This document shows, piece by piece, positions 27,531 through 43,029 of a stretch of 64,000 nucleotides of DNA. The stretch comes from Osmia lignaria lignaria. Taxonomy: Eukaryota; Arthropoda; Insecta; Hymenoptera; Megachilidae. A model generated the notes under the pieces. That model made no database searches and was not told where the DNA came from. It saw only the letters and a program-made list of their open reading frames with translations. Within the stretch, counting starts at the first letter, position 1; every line of letters starts with the position of its first letter. A program made the position numbers and the translations under genes. The stretch lies in the NCBI RefSeq assembly GCF_051020975.1, contig NW_027478158.1:5146001-5210000 (forward strand). The letters run 5' to 3'.

Positions 27531-30500
27531 TCTCTGAACATTTTGCCATAGCTCGCTTCGTTTCCGAGATATTTGCAGATTTATCTCAAGGGAAGGGGCC
27601 TGACGGACATATTTCGAGATATTTCTTCTTCTTGTTGTTCTTCTTCTGCACAGCTAAGCTGGAAGTGGCATTTGCGGCTCGCACTAGTGCAGAGTTATCT
27701 CAAAGAAAGGGGCCACGGTGTTTCTGTATCTCTATTATGTTGGTGCGGCTTCGGAACTTTTAAATATCTCGATATATCTCGAAAACTACGCTTCTGATCA
27801 AAAAATATCATAGAACATAAAAAGTAGGAAACTTAATTCTCTACAAAAAAGGTCTCTGAACATTTTGCCATAGCTCGCTTCGTTTCCGAGATATTTGCAG
27901 ATTTATCTCAAGGGAAGGGGCCTGACGGACATATTTCGAGATATTTCTTCTTCTTGTTGTTCTTCTTCTGCACAGCTAAGCTGGAAGTGGCATTTGCGGC
28001 TCGCACTAGTGCAGAGTTATCTCAAAGAAAGGGGCCACGGTGTTTCTGTATCTCTATTATGTTGGTGCGGCTTCGGAACTTTTAAATATCTCGATATATC
28101 TCGAAAACTACGCTTCTGATCAAAAAATATCATAGAACATAAATTGTAGGACACAGAATTCTCTACAAAAAAGGTCTCTTAACATTTTGCCATAGCTCGC
28201 TTCGTTTCCGAGATATTTGCAGATATATCTCAAGGGAAGGGGCCTGACGGACATATTTCGAGATATTTCTTCTTCTTGTTGTTCTTCTTCTGCACAGCTA
28301 AGCTGGAAGTGGTATTTACAGCTCGCAATAGTGCAGAGTTATCTCAAAGAAAGGGGCCACGGTGTTTCTGTATCTCTATTATGTTGGTGCGGCTTCGGAA
28401 CTTTTAAATATCTTGATATATCTCGACAACTACGCATCTGATCAAAAAATATCATAGAACATAAAAAGTAGGAAACTTAATTCTCTACAAAAAAGGTCTC
28501 TTAACATTTTGCCATAGCTCGCTTCGTTTCCGAGATATTTGCAGATTTATCTCAAGGGAAGGGGCCTGACGGACATATTTCGAGATATTTCTTCTTCTTG
28601 TTGTTCTTCTTCTGCACAGCTAAGCTGGAAGTGGCATTTGCGGCTCGCACTAGTGCAGAGTTATCTCAAAGAAAGGGGCCACGGTGTTTCTGTATCCCTA
28701 TTATGTTGGTGCGGCTTCGGAACTTTTAAATATCTCGATATATCTCGAAAACTACGCTTCTGATCAAAAAATGTCATAGAACATAAATTGTAGGAACCTT
28801 AATTCTCTACAAAAAAGGTCTCTTAACATTTTGCCATAGCTCTCTTCGTTTCCGAGATATTTGCAGATTTATCTCAAAGGAACTGGCCTGACGGACATAT
28901 TTCGAGATATTTCTTCTTCTTGTTGTTCTTCCTCTGCACAGCTAAGCTGGAAGTGGCATTTGCAGCTCGCAATAGTGCAGAGTTATCTCAAAGAAAGGGG
29001 CCACGGTGTTTCTGTATCTCTATTATGTTGGTGCGGCTTCGGAACTTTTAAATATCTTGATATATCTCGAGAACTACGCATCTGATCAAAAAATATCATA
29101 GAACATAAAAAGTAGGAAACTTAATTCTCTACAAAAAAGGTCTCTGAACATTTTGCCATAGCTCGCTTCGTTTCCGAGATATTTGCAGATTTATCTCAAG
29201 GGAAGGGGCCTGACGGACATATTTCGAGATATTTCTTCTTCTTGTTGTTCTTCTTCTGCACAGCTAAGCTGGAAGTGGCATTTGCGGCTCGCACTAGTGC
29301 AGAGTTATCTCAAAGAAAGGGGCCACGGTGTTTCTGTATCTCTATTATGTTGGTGCGGCTTCGGAACTTTTAAATATCTCGATATATCTCGAAAACTACG
29401 CTTCTGATCAAAAAATATCATAGAACATAAATTGTAGGACACAGAATTCTCTACAAAAAAGGTCTCTTAACATTTTGCCATAGCTCGCTTCGTTTCCGAG
29501 ATATTTGCAGATTTATCTCAAGGGAAGGGGCCTGACCGACATATTTCGAGATATTTCTTCTTCTTGTTGTTCTTCCTCTGCACAGCTAAGCTGGAAGTGG
29601 CATTTACAGCTCGCAATAGTGCAGAGTTATCTCAAAGAAAGGGGCCACGGTGTTTCTGTATCTCTATTATGTTGGTGCGGCTTCGGAACTTTTAGATATC
29701 TTGATATATCTCGAGAACTACGCATCTGATCAAAAAATATCATAGAACATAAAAAGTAGGAAACTTAATTCTCTGCAAAAAAGGTCTCTTAACATTTTGC
29801 CATAGCTCGCTTCGTTTCCGAGATATTTGCAAATTTATCTCAAGGGAAGGGGCCTGACGGTCATATTTCGAGATATTTCTTCTTCTTGTTGTTCTTCTTC
29901 TGCACAGCTAAGCTGGAAGTGGCATTTGCGGCTCGCACTAGTGCAGAGTTATCTCAAAGAAAGGGGCCACCGTGTTTCTGTATCTCTATTATGTTGGTGC
30001 GGTTTCGGAACTTTTAAATATCTTGATATATCTCGAGAACTACGCATCTGATCAAAAAATATCATAGAACATAAAAAGTAGGAAACTTAATTCTCTGCAA
30101 ATAAGGTCTCTTAACATTTTGCCATAGCTCGCTTCGTTTCCGAGATATTTGCAGATTTATCTCAAGGGAAGGGGCCTGACGGACATATTTCGAGATATTT
30201 CTTCTTCTTGTTGTCCTTCTTCTGCACAGCTAAGCTGGAAGTGGCATTTACAGCTCGCAATCGTGCAGAGTTATCTCAAAGAAAGGGGCCACGGTGTTTC
30301 TGTATCTCTATTATGTTGGTGCTGCTTCGGAACTTTTAAATATCTTGATATATCTCGAGAACTACGCATCTGATCAAAAAATATCATAGAACATGAAAAG
30401 TAGGAAACATAATTCTCTATAAAAAACGTCTCTTAACATTTTGCCATAGCTCGCTTCGTTTCCGAGATATTTGCAGATTCAGCTCAAAGGAACTGGCCTG

Positions 30501-33500
30501 ACGGACATATTTCGAGATATTTCTTCTTCTTGTTGTTCTTCCTCTGCACAGCTAAGCTGGAAGTGGCATTTGCAGCTCGCAATAGTGCAGAGTTATCTCA
30601 AAGAAAGGGGCCACGGTGTTTCTGTATCTCTATTATGTTGGTGCGGCTTCGGAACTTTTAAATATCTTGATATATCTCGAGAACTACGCATCTGATCAAA
30701 AAATATCATAGAACATAAAAAGTAGGAAACTTAATTCTCTACAAAAAAGGTCTCTTAACATTTTGCCATAGCTCGCTTCGTTTCCGAGATATTTGCAGAT
30801 ATATCTCAAGGGAAGGGGCCTGACGGACATATTTCGAGATATTTCTTCTTCTTGTTGTTCTTCTTCTGCACAGCTAAGCTGGAAGTGGCATTTACAGCTC
30901 GCAATAGTGCAGAGTTATCTCAAAGAAAGGGGCCACGGTGTTTCTGTATCTCTATTATGTTGGTGCGGCTTCGGAACTTTTAAATATCTTAATATATCTC
31001 GAGAACTACGCATCTGATCAAAAAATATCATAGAAGATAAAAAGTAGGAAACTTAATTCTATACAAAAAAGGTCTCTTAACATTTTGCCATAGCTCGCTT
31101 CGATTCCGAGATATTTGCAGATTTATCTCAAGGGAAGGGGCCTGACGGACATATTTCGAGATATTTCTTCTTCTTGTTGTTCTTCTTCTGCACAGCTAAG
31201 CTGGAAGTGGCATTTGCGGCTCGCACTAGTGCAGAGTTATCTCAAAGAAAGGGGCCACGGTGTTTCTGTATCCCTATTGTGTTGGTGCGGCTTCGGAACT
31301 TTTAAATACCTCGATATATCTCGAAAACTACGCTTCTGATCAAAAAATGTCATAGAACATAAATTGTAGGAAACATAATTCTCTACAAAAAACGTCTCTT
31401 AACATTTTGCCATAGCTCGCTTCGTTTCCGAGATATTTGCAGATTCAGCTCAAAGGAACTGGCCAGACGGACATATTTCGAGATATTTCTTCTTCTTGTT
31501 GTTCTTCCTCTGCACAGCTAAGCTGGAAGTGGCATTTGCAGCTCGCAATAGTGCAGAGTTATCTCAAAGAAAGGGGTCACGGTGTTTCTGTATCTCTATT
31601 ATGTTGGTGCGGCTTCGGAACTTTTAAATATCTTGATATATCTCGAGAACTACGCATCTGATCAAAAAATATCATACAACATAAAAAGTAGGAAACTTAA
31701 TTCTCTACAAAAAAGGTCTCTTAACATTTTGCCATAGCTCGCTTCGTTTCCGAGATATTTGCAGATTTATCTCAAGGGAAGGGGCCTGACGGACATATTT
31801 CGAGATATTTCTTCTTCTTGTTGTTCTTCTTCTGCACAGCTAAGCTGGAACTGGCATTTGCGGCTCGCACTAGTGCAGAGTTATCTCAAAGAAAGGGGCC
31901 ACGGTGTTTCTGTATCTCTATTATGTTGGTGCGGCTTCGGAACTTTTAAATATCTCGATGTATCTCGAAAACTACGCTTCTGATCAAAAAATATCAGAGA
32001 ACATAAATTGTAGGAAGCATAATTCTCTACAAAAAAGGTCTCTGAACATTTTGCCATAGCTCGCTTCGTTTCCGAGATATTTGCAGATATATCTCAAGGG
32101 AAGGGGCCTGACCGACATATTTCGAGATATTTCTTCTTCTTGTTGTTCTTCTTCTGCACAGCTAAGCTGGAAGTGGCATTTGCGGCTCGCACTAGTGCAG
32201 AGTTATCTCAAAGAAAGGGGCCACGGTGTTTCTGTATCCCTATTATGTTGGTGCGGCTTCGGAACTTTTAAATATCTCGATATATCTCGAAAACTACGCT
32301 TCTGATCAAAAAATATCGTAGAACATAAATTGTAGGAAACATAATTCTCTATAAAAAACGTCTCTTAACATTTTGCCATAGCTCTCTTCGTTTCCGAGAT
32401 ATTTGCAGATTCAGCTCAAAGGAACTGGCCTGACGGACATATTTCGAGATATTTCTTCTTCTTGTTGTTCTTCCTCTGCACAGCTAAGCTGGAAGTGGCA
32501 TTTGCAGCTCGCAATAGTGCAGAGTTATCTCAAAGAAAGGGGCCACGGTGTTTCTGTATCTCTATTATGTTGGTGCGGCTTCGGAGCTTTTAAATATCTT
32601 GATATATCTCGAGAACTACGCATCTGATCAAAAAATATCATAGAACATAAAAAGTAGGAAACTTAATTCTCTACAAAAAAGGTCTCTTAACATTTCGCCA
32701 TAGCTCGCTTCGTTTCCGAGATATTTGCAGATTTATCTCAAGGGAAGGGGCCTGACGGACATATTTCGAGATATTTCTTCTTCTTGTTGTTCTTCTTCTG
32801 CACAGCTAAGCTGGAAGTGGCATTAGCGGCTCGCACTAGTGCAGAGTTATCTCAAAGAAAGGGGCCACGGTGTTTCTGTATCCCTATTATGTTGGTGCGG
32901 CTTCGGAACTTTTAAATATCTCGATATATCTCGAAAACTACGCTTCTGATCAAAAAATATCATAGAACATGAATTGTAGGAAACATAATTCTCTATAAAA
33001 AACGTCTCTTAACATTTTGCCATAGCTCGCTTCGTTTCCGAGATATTTGCAGATTCAGCTCAAAGGAACTGGCCTGACGGACATATTTCGAGATATTTCT
33101 TCTTCTTGTTGTTCTTCCTCTGCACAGCTAAGCTGGAAGTGGCATTTGCAGCTCGCAATAGTGCAGAGTTATCTCAAAGAAAGGGGCCACGGTGTTTCTG
33201 TATCTCTATTATGTTGGTGCGGCTTCGGAACTTTTAAATATCTTGATATATCTCGAGAACTACGCATCTGATCAAAAAATATCATAGAACATAAAAAGTA
33301 GGAAACTTAATTCTCTGCAAATAAGGTCTCTTAACATTTTGCCATAGCTCGCTTCGTTTCCGAGATATTTGCAGATTTATCTCAAGGGAAGGGGCCTGAC
33401 GGACATATTTCGAGATATTTCTTCTTCTTGTTGTTCTTCTTCTGCGCAGCTAAGCTGGAGGTGGCATTTGCAGCTCGCAATAGTGCAGAGATATCTCAAA

Positions 33501-35839
33501 GAAAGGGGCCACGCTGTTTCTGTATCTCTATTATGTTGGTGCGGCTTCGGAACTTTTAAATATCTTGATATATCTCGAGAGCTACGCGTCTGATCAAAAA
33601 ATATCATAGAACATAAAAAGTAGGAAACATAATTCTCTACAAAAAAGGTCTCTTAACATTTTGCCATAGCTCGCTTCGTTTCCGAGATATTTGCAGATTT
33701 ATCTCAAGGGAAGTGGCCTGAACGGACATATTTCGAGATATTTCTTCTTCTTGTTGTTCTTCTTCTGCACAGCTAAGCTGGAAGTGGCATTTGCGGCTCG
33801 CTCTAGTGCAGAGTTATCTCAAAGAAAGGGGCCACGGTGTTTCTGTATCTCTATTATGTTGGTGCGGCTTCGGAACTTTTAAATATCTTGATATATCTCG
33901 AGAACTACGCATCTGATCCAAAAATATCATAGAACATAAATAGTAGGAAACCTAATTCTCTACAAAAAAGGTCTCTTAACATTTTGCCATAGCTCGCTTC
34001 GTTTCCGAGATATTTGCAGATTTATCTCAAGGGAAGGGGCCTGACGGACATATTTCGAGATATTTCTTCTTCTTGTTGTTCTTCTTCTGCACAGCTAAGC
34101 TGGAAGTGGCATTTGCGGCTCGCACTAGTGCAGAGTTATCTCAACGAAAGGGGCCACGGTGTTTCTGTATCTCTATTATGTTGGTGCGGCTTCGGAACTT
34201 TTAAATATCTTGATATATCTCGAGAACTACGCATCAGATCAAAAAATATCATAGAACATAAAAAGTAGGAAACTTAATTCTCTACAAAAAAGGTCTCCTA
34301 ACATTTTGCCATAGCTCTCTTCGTTTCCGAGATATTTGCAGATTTATCTCAAGGGAAGGGGCCTGACGGACATATTTCGAGATATTTCTTCTTCTTGTTG
34401 TTCTTCTTCTGCACAGCTAAGCTGGAAGTGGCATTTGCGGCTCGCACTAGTGCAGAGTTATCTCAACGAAAGGGGCCACGGTGTTTCTGTATCTCTATTA
34501 TGTTGGTGCGGCTTCGGAACTTTTAAATATCTCGATATATCTCGAAAACTACGCTTCTGATCAAAAAATGTCATAGAACATAAATTGTAGGAAACTTAAT
34601 TCTCTACAAAAAAGGTCTCTTAACATTTTGCCATAGCTCTCTTCGTTTCCGAGATATTTGCAGATTTATCTCAAGGGAAGGGGCCTGACGGACATATTTC
34701 GAGATATTTCTTCTTCTTGTTGTTCTTCTTCTGCACAGCTAAGCTGGAAGTGGCATTTGCAGCTCGCAATAGTGCAGAGTTATCTCAAAGAAAGGGGCCA
34801 CGGTGTTTCTGTATCTCTATTATGTTGGTGCGGCTTCGGAACTTTTAGATATCTTGATATATCTCGAGAACTACGCATCTGATCAAAAAATATCATAGAA
34901 CATGAAAAGTAGGAAACTTAATTCTCTACAAAAAAGGTCTCTTAACATTTTGCCATCGCTCGCTTCGTTTCCGAGATATTTGCAGATTTATCTCAAGGGA
35001 AGGGGCCTGACGGACATATTTCGAGATATTTCTTCTTCTTGTTGTTCTTCTTCTGCACAGCTAAGCTGGAAGTGGCATTTGCGGCTCGCACTAGTGCAGA
35101 GTTATCTCAAAGAAAGGGGCCACGGTGTTTCTGTATCTCTATTATGTTGGTGCGGCTTCGGAACTTTTAAATATCTTGATATATCTCGAGAACTACGCAT
35201 CTGATCAAAAAATATCATAGAACATAAAAAGTAGGAAACTTAATTCTCTACAAAAAAGGTCTCTTAAGAATTGGCCATAGCTCGCTTCGTTTCCGAGATA
35301 TTTGCAGATTTATCTCAAGGGAAGGGGCCTGACGGACATATTTCGAGATATTTCTTCTTCTTGTTGTTCTTCTTCTGCACAGCTAAGCTGGAAGTGGCAT
35401 TTGCGGCTCGCACTAGTGCAGAGTTATCTCAAAGAAAGGGGCCACGGTGTTTCTGTATCCCTATTATGTTGGTGCGGCTTCGGAACTTTTAAATATCTCG
35501 ATATATCTCGAAAACTACGCTTCTGATCAAAAAATATCATAGAACATAAATTGTCGGAAACATAATTCTCTACAAAAAACGTCTCTTAACATTTTGCCAT
35601 AGCTCGCTTCGTTTCCGAGATATTTGCAGATTCAGCTCAAAGGAACTGGCCTGACGGACATATTTCGAGATATTTCTTCTTCTTGTTGTTCTTCTTCTGC
35701 ACAGCTAAGCTGGAAGTGGCATTTGCGGCTCGCACTAGTGCAGAGTTATCTCAAAGAAAGGGGCCACGGTGTTTCTGTATCCCTATTATGTTGGTGCGGC
35801 TTCGGAACTTTTAAATATCTCGATGCATCTCGAAAACTA

Positions 35840-38800
35840 CGCTTCTGATCAAAAAATATCATAGAACATAAATCATAGGAAACATAATTCTCTACAAAAA
35901 ACGTCTCTTAACATTTTGCCATAGCTCTCTTCGTTTCCGAGATATTTGCAGATATATCTCAAGGGAAGGGGCCTGACGGACATATTTCGAGATATTTCTT
36001 CTTCTTGATGTTCTTCTTCTGCACAGCTAAGCTGGAAGTGGCATTTGCAGCTCGCAATAGTGCAGAGTTATCTCAAAGAAAGGGGCCACGGTGTTTCTGT
36101 ATCTCTATTATGTTGGTGCGGCTTTGGAACTTTTAAATATCTTGATATATCTCGAGAACTACGCATCAGATCAAAAAATATCATAGAACATAAAAAGTAG
36201 GAAACTTAATTCTTCTCAAAAAAGGTCTCTTAACATTTTGCCATAGCTCTCTTCGTTTCCGAGATATTTGCAGATTTATCTCAAGGGAAGGGGCCTGACG
36301 GACATATTTCGAGATATTTCTTCTTCTTGTTGTTCTTCTTCTGCACAGCTAAGCTGGAAGTGGCATTTGCGGCTCGCACTAGTGCAGAGTTATCTCAAAG
36401 AAAGGGGCCACGGTGTTTCTGTATCTCTATTATGTTGGTGCGGCTTTGGAACTTTTAAATATCTCGATATATCTCGAAAACTACGCTTCTCACCAAAAAA
36501 TATCATAGAACATAAATTGTACGAAACATAATTCTCTACAAAAAAGGTCTCTTAACATTTTGCCATAGCTCGCTTCGTTTCCGAGATATTTGCAGATATA
36601 TCTCAAGGGAAGGGGCCTGACGGACATATTTCGAGATATGTCTTCTTCTTGTTGTTCTTCTTCTGCACAGCTAAGCTGGAAGTGGCATTTACAGCTCGCA
36701 ATAGTGCAGAGTTATCTCAAAGAAAGGGGCCACGGTGTTTCTGTATCCCTATTATGTTGGTGCGGCTTCGGAACTTTTAAATATCTTGATATATCTCGAG
36801 AACTACGCATCTGATCAAAAAATATCATAGAACATAAAAAGTAGGAAACTTAATTCTCTACAAAAAAGGTCTCTTAACAATTGGCCATAGCTCGCTTCGT
36901 TTCCGAGATATTTGCAGATTCAGCTCAAAGGAACTGGCCTGACGGACATATTTCGAGATATTTCTTCTTCTTGTTGTTCTTCCTCTGCACAGCTAAGCTG
37001 GAAGTGGCATTTGCAGTTCGCAATAGTGCAGAGTTATCTCAAAGAAAGGGGCCACGGTGTTTCTGTATCTCTATTATGTTGGTGCGGCTTTGGAACTTTT
37101 AAATATCTCGATATATCTCGAAAACTACGCTTCTGATCAAAAAACATCATAGAAGATAGATTGTAGGAAACATAATTCTCTACAAAAAAGGTCTCTTAAC
37201 ATTTTGCCATAGCTCGCTTCGTTTCCGAGATATTTGCAGATATATCTCAAGGGAAGGGGCCTGACGGACATATTTCGAGATATGTCTTCTTCTTGTTGTT
37301 CTTCTTCTGCACAGCTAAGCTGGAAGTGGCATTTACAGCTCGCAATAGTGCAGAGTTATCTCAAAGAAAGGGGCCACGGTGTTTCTGTATCCCTATTATG
37401 TTGGTGCGGCTTCGGAACTTTTAAATATCTTGATATATCTCGAGAACTACGCATCTGATCAAAAAATATCATAGAACATAAAAAGTAGGAAACTTAATTC
37501 TCTACAAAAAAGGTCTCTTAACAATTGGCCATAGCTCGCTTCGTTTCCGAGATATTTGCAGATTTATCTCAAGGGAAGGGGCCTGGCGGACATATTTCGA
37601 GATATTTCTTCTTCTTGTTGTTCTTCTTCTGCACAGCTAAGCTGGAAGTGGCATTTGCGGCTCGCACTAGTGCAGAGTTATCTCAAAGAAAGGGGCCACG
37701 GTGTTTCTGTATCCCTATTATGTTGGTGCGGCTTCGGAACTTTTAAATATCTCGATACATCTCGAAAACTACGCTTCTGATCAAAAAATATCATAGAACA
37801 TAAATCGTAGGAAACATAATTCTCTACAGAAAACGTCTCTTAACATTTTGCCATAGCTCTCTTCGTTTCCGAGATATTTGCAGATATATCTCAAGGGAAG
37901 GGGCCTGACGGACATATTTCGAGATATTTCTTCTTCTTGATGTTCTTCTTCTGCACAGCTAAGCTGGAAGTGGCATTTGCAGCTCGCAATAGTGCAGAGT
38001 TATCTCAAAGAAAGGGGCCACGGTGTTTCTGTATCTCTATTATGTTGGTGCGGCTTTGGAACTTTTAAATATCTTGATATATCTCGAGAACTACGCATCA
38101 GATCAAAAAATATCATAGAACATAAAAAGTAGGAAACTTAATTCTTCTCAAAAAAGGTCTCTTAACATTTTGCCATAGCTCTCTTCGTTTCCGAGATATT
38201 TGCAGATTTATCTCAAGGGAAGGGGCCTGACGGACATATTTCGAGATATTTCTTCTTCTTGTTGTTCTTCTTCTGCACAGCTAAGCTGGAAGTGGCATTT
38301 GCGGCTCGCACTAGTGCAGAGTTATCTCAAAGAAAGGGGCCACGGTGTTTCTGTATCTCTATTATGTTGGTGCGGCTTTGGAACTTTTAAATATCTCGAT
38401 ATATCTCGAAAACTACGCTTCTCACCAAAAAATATCATAGAACATAAATTGTACGAAACATAATTCTCTACAAAAAAGGTCTCTTAACATTTTGCCATAG
38501 CTCGCTTCGTTTCCGAGATATTTGCAGATATATCTCAAGGGAAGGGGCCTGACGGACATATTTCGAGATATGTCTTCTTCTTGTTGTTCTTCTTCTGCAC
38601 AGCTAAGCTGGAAGTGGCATTTACAGCTCGCAATAGTGCAGAGTTATCTCAAAGAAAGGGGCCACGGTGTTTCTGTATCCCTATTATGTTGGTGCGGCTT
38701 CGGAACTTTTAAATATCTTGATATATCTCGAGAACTACGCATCTGATCAAAAAATATCATAGAACATAAAAAGTAGGAAACTTAATTCTCTACAAAAAAG

Positions 38801-38840
38801 GTCTCTTAACAATTGGCCATAGCTCGCTTCGTTTCCGAGA
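35840..38840 (+). repeat. Higher-order repeat, 1,932-bp (6-unit) offset
   Basis: Rare variants recur 1,932 bp apart: CTTCTTGATGTTC (36001 and 37933), AATTCTTCTCAAAAAAGG (near 36209 and 38141) and CGCTTCTCACCAAAA (near 36485 and 38417). A shorter 644-bp dimer is nested inside, with units at 36590 and 37234 sharing GATATGTCTTCTTC. The word AACAATTGGCCATAG, private to this part of the array, marks units at about 36876, 37520, 38808 and 39774. Confidence 0.78.
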
Positions 38841-40480
38841 TATTTGCAGATTTATCTCAAGGGAAGGGGCCTGGCGGACATATTTCGAGATATTTCTTCT
38901 TCTTGTTGTTCTTCTTCTGCACAGCTAAGCTGGAAGTGGCATTTGCGGCTCGCACTAGTGCAGAGTTATCTCAACGAAAGGGGCCACGGTGTTTCTGTAT
39001 CTCTATTATGTTGGTGCGGCTTCGGAACTTTTAAATATCTCGATATATCTCGAAAACTACGCTTCTGATCAAAAAATATCATAGAACATAAATTGTAGGA
39101 AACATAATTCTCTACAAAAAAGGTCTCTCAACATTTTGCCATAGCTCGTTTCGTTTCCGAGATATTTGCAGATTTATCTCAAGGGAAGGGGCCTGACGGA
39201 CATATTTCGAGATATTTCTTCTTCTTGTTGTTCTTCTTCTGCACAGCTAAGCTGGAAGTGGCATTTGCTGCTCGCAATAGTGCAGAGTTATCTCAAAGAA
39301 AGGGGCCACGGTGTTTCTGTATCTCTATTATGTTGGTGCGGCTTCGGAACTTTTAAATATCTCGATATATCTCGAAAACTACGCTACTCATCAAAAAATA
39401 TCATAGAACATAAATTGTAGGAAACATAATTCTCTACAAAAAAGGTCTCTTAACATTTTGCCATAGCTCGCTTCGTTTCCGAGATATTTGCAGATATATC
39501 TCAAGGGAAGGGGCCTGACGGACATATTTCGAGATATGTCTTCTTCTTGTTGTTCTTCTTCTGCACAGCTAAGCTGGAAGTGGCATTTACAGCTCGCAAT
39601 AGTGCACAGTTATCTCAAAGAAAGGGGCCACGGTGTTTCTGTATCTCTATTATGTTGGTGCGGCTTCGGAACTTTTAAATATCTTGATATATCTCGAGAA
39701 CTACGCATCAGATCAAAAAATATCATAGAACATAAAAAGTAGGAAACTTAATTCTCTACAAAAAAGGTCTCTTAACAATTGGCCATAGCTCGCTTCGTTT
39801 CCGAGATATTTGCAGATTTATCTCAAGGGAAGGGGCCTGGCGGACATATTTCGAGATATTTCTTCTTCTTGTTGTTCTTCTTCTGCACAGCTAAGCTGGA
39901 AGTGGCATTTGCGGCTCGCACTAGTGCAGAGTTATCTCAACGAAAGGGGCCACGGTGTTTCTGTATCTCTATTATGTTGGTGCGGCTTCGGAACTTTTAA
40001 ATATCTCGATATATCTCGAAAACTACGCTTCTGATCAAAAAATATCATAGAACATAAATTGTAGGAAACATAATTCTCTACAAAAAAGGTCTCTTAACAT
40101 TTTGCCATAGCTCGTTTCGTTTCCGAGATATTTGCAGATTTATCTCAAGGGAAGGGGCCTGACGGACATATTTCGAGATATTTCTTCTTCTTGTTGTTCT
40201 TCTTCTGCACAGCTAAGCTGGAAGTGGCATTTGCGGCTCGCAATAGTGCAGAGTTATCTCAAAGAAAGGGGCCACGGTGTTTCTGTATCTCTATTATGTT
40301 GGTGCGGCTTCGGAACTTTTAAATATCTCGATATATCTCGAAAACTACGCTTCTGATCAAAAAATATCATAGAACATAAATTGTAGGAAACATAATTCTC
40401 TACAAAAAAGGTCTCTTAACATTTTGCCATAGCTCGCTTCGTTTCCGAGATATTTGCAGATATATCTCAAGGGAAGGGGC
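38810..40480 (+). repeat. Duplicated 966-bp satellite trimer
   Basis: Units at 38844, 39166 and 39488 recur in order at 39810, 40132 and 40454. Shared markers are GGCCTGGCGGACAT, TCTCAACGAAAGG, AGCTCGTTTCGTTTCC and GATATGTCTTCTTC. A few substitutions separate the copies, for example CTGCTCGCAATAG against CGGCTCGCAATAG, so this exchange is older than the large blocks on the left. Confidence 0.75.
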
Positions 40481-43029
40481 CTGACGGACATATTTCGAGA
40501 TATGTCTTCTTCTTGTTGTTCTTCTTCTGCACAGCTAAGCTGGAAGTGGCATTTACAGCTCGCAATAGTGCAGAGTTATCTCAAAGAAAGGGGCCACGGT
40601 GTTTCTGTATCTCTATTATGTTGGTGCGGCTTCGGAACTTTTAAATATCTTGATATATCTCGAGAACTACGCATCAGATCAAAAATATCATACAACATAA
40701 AAAGTAGGAAACTTAATTCTCTACAAAAAAGGTCTCTCAACATTTTGCCATAGCTCGCTTCGTTTCCGAGATATTTGCAGATTTATCTCAAGTGAAGGGG
40801 CCTGACGGACATATTTCGAGATATTTCTTCTTCTTGTTGTTCTTCTTCTGCACAGCTAAGCTGGAAGTGGCATTTGCGGCTCGCAGTAGTGCAGGGTTAT
40901 CTCAAAGAAAGGGGCCACGGTGTTTCTGTATCTCTATTATGTTGGTGCGGCTTCGGAACTTTTAAATATCTTGATATATCTCGAGAACTACGCATCTGAT
41001 CAAAAAATATCATAGAACATAAAAAGTAGGAAACTTAATTCTCTACAAAAAAGGTCTCTTAACATTTTGCCATAGCTCGCTTCGTTTCCGAGATATTTGC
41101 AGATATATCTCAAGGGAAGGGGCCTGACGGACATATTTCGAGATATTTCTTCTTCTTGTTGTTCTTCTTCTGCACAGCTAAGCTGGAAGTGGCATTTGCG
41201 GCTCGCACTAGTGCAGAGTTATCTCAAAGAAAGGGGCCACGGTGTTTCTGTATCCCTATTATGTTGGTGCGGCTTCGGAACTTTTAAATATCTTGATATA
41301 TCTCGAGAACTACGCATCTGATCAAAAAATATCATAGAACATAAATTGTAGGAAACATAATTCTCTACAAAAAACGTCTCTTAACATTTTGCCATAGCTC
41401 GCTTCGTTTCCGAGATATTTGCAGATTTATCTCAAGGGAAGGGGCCTGACGGACATATTTCGAGATATTTCTCCTTCTTGTTGTTCTTCTTCTGCACAGC
41501 TAAGCTGGAAGTGGCATTTGCGGCTCGCACTAGTGCAGAGTTATCTCAACGAAAGGGGCCACGGTGTTTCTGTATCTCTATTATGTTGGTGCGGCCTCGG
41601 AACTTTTAAATATCTCGATATATCTCGAAAACTACGCTTCTGATCAAAAAATATCATAGAACATAGATTGTAGGAAACATAATTCTCTACAAAAAAGGTC
41701 TCTTAACATTTTGCCATAGCTCGCTTCGTTTCCGAGATATTTGCAGATATATCTCAAGGGAAGGGGCCTGACGGACATATTTCGAGATATTTCTTCTTCT
41801 TGTTGTTCTTCTTCTGCACAGCTAAGCTGGAAGTGGCATTTACAGCTCGCAATACTGCAGAGTTATCTCAAAGAAAGGGGCCACGGTGTTTCTGTATCCC
41901 TATTATGTTGGTGCGGCCTCGGAACTTTTAAATATCTCGATATATCTCGAAAACTACGCTTCTGATCAAAAAATATCATAGAACATAAATTGTAGGAAAC
42001 ATAATTCTCTACAAAAAAGGTCTCTTAACATTTTGCCATAGCTCGCTTCGTTTCCGAGATATTTGCAGATATATCTCAAGGGAAGGGGCCTGACGGACAT
42101 ATTTCGAGATATGTCTTCTTCTTGTTGTTCTTCTTCTGCACAGCTAAGCTGGAAGTGGCATTTGCAGCTCGCAATAGTGCAGAGTTATCTCAAAGAAAGG
42201 GGCCACGGTGTTTCTGTATCTCTATTATGTTGGTGCGGCTTTGGAACTTTTAAATATCTCGATATATCTCGAAAACTACGATTCTCACCAAAAAATATCA
42301 TAGAACGTAAATTGTACGAAACATAATTCTCTACAAAAAAGGTCTCTTAACATTTTGCCATAGCTCGCTTCGTTTCCGAGATATTTGCAGATATATCTCA
42401 AGGGAAGGGGCCTGACGGACATATTTCGAGATATTCCTTCTTCTTGTTGTTCTTCTTCTGCACAGCTAAGCTGGAAGTGGCATTTACAGCTCGCAATAGT
42501 GCAGAGTTATCTCAAAGAAAGGGGCCACGGTGTTTCTGTATCTCTATTATGTTGGTGCGGCTTCGGAACTTTTAAATATCTTGATATATCTCGAGAACTA
42601 CGCATCAGATCAAAAAATATGATAGAACATAAAAAGTAGGAAACTTAATTCTCTACAAAAAAGGTCTCTTAACATTTTGCCATAGCTCTCTTCGTTTCCG
42701 AGATATTTGCAGATTTATCTCAAGGGAAGGGGCCTGACGGACATATTTCGAGATATTTCTTCTTCTTGTTGTTCTTCTTCTGCACAGCTAAGCTGGAAGT
42801 GGCATTTGCGGCTCGCACTAGTGCAGAGTTATCTCAACGAAAGGGGCCACGGTGTTTCTGTATCTCTATTATGTTGGTGCGGCTTCGGAACTTTTAAATA
42901 TCTCGATATATCTCGAAAACTACGCTTCTGATCAAAAAATATCATAGAACATAAATTGTAGGAAACATAATTCTCTACAAAAAAGGTCTCTTAACATTTT
43001 GCCATAGCTCGTTTCGTTTCCGAGATATT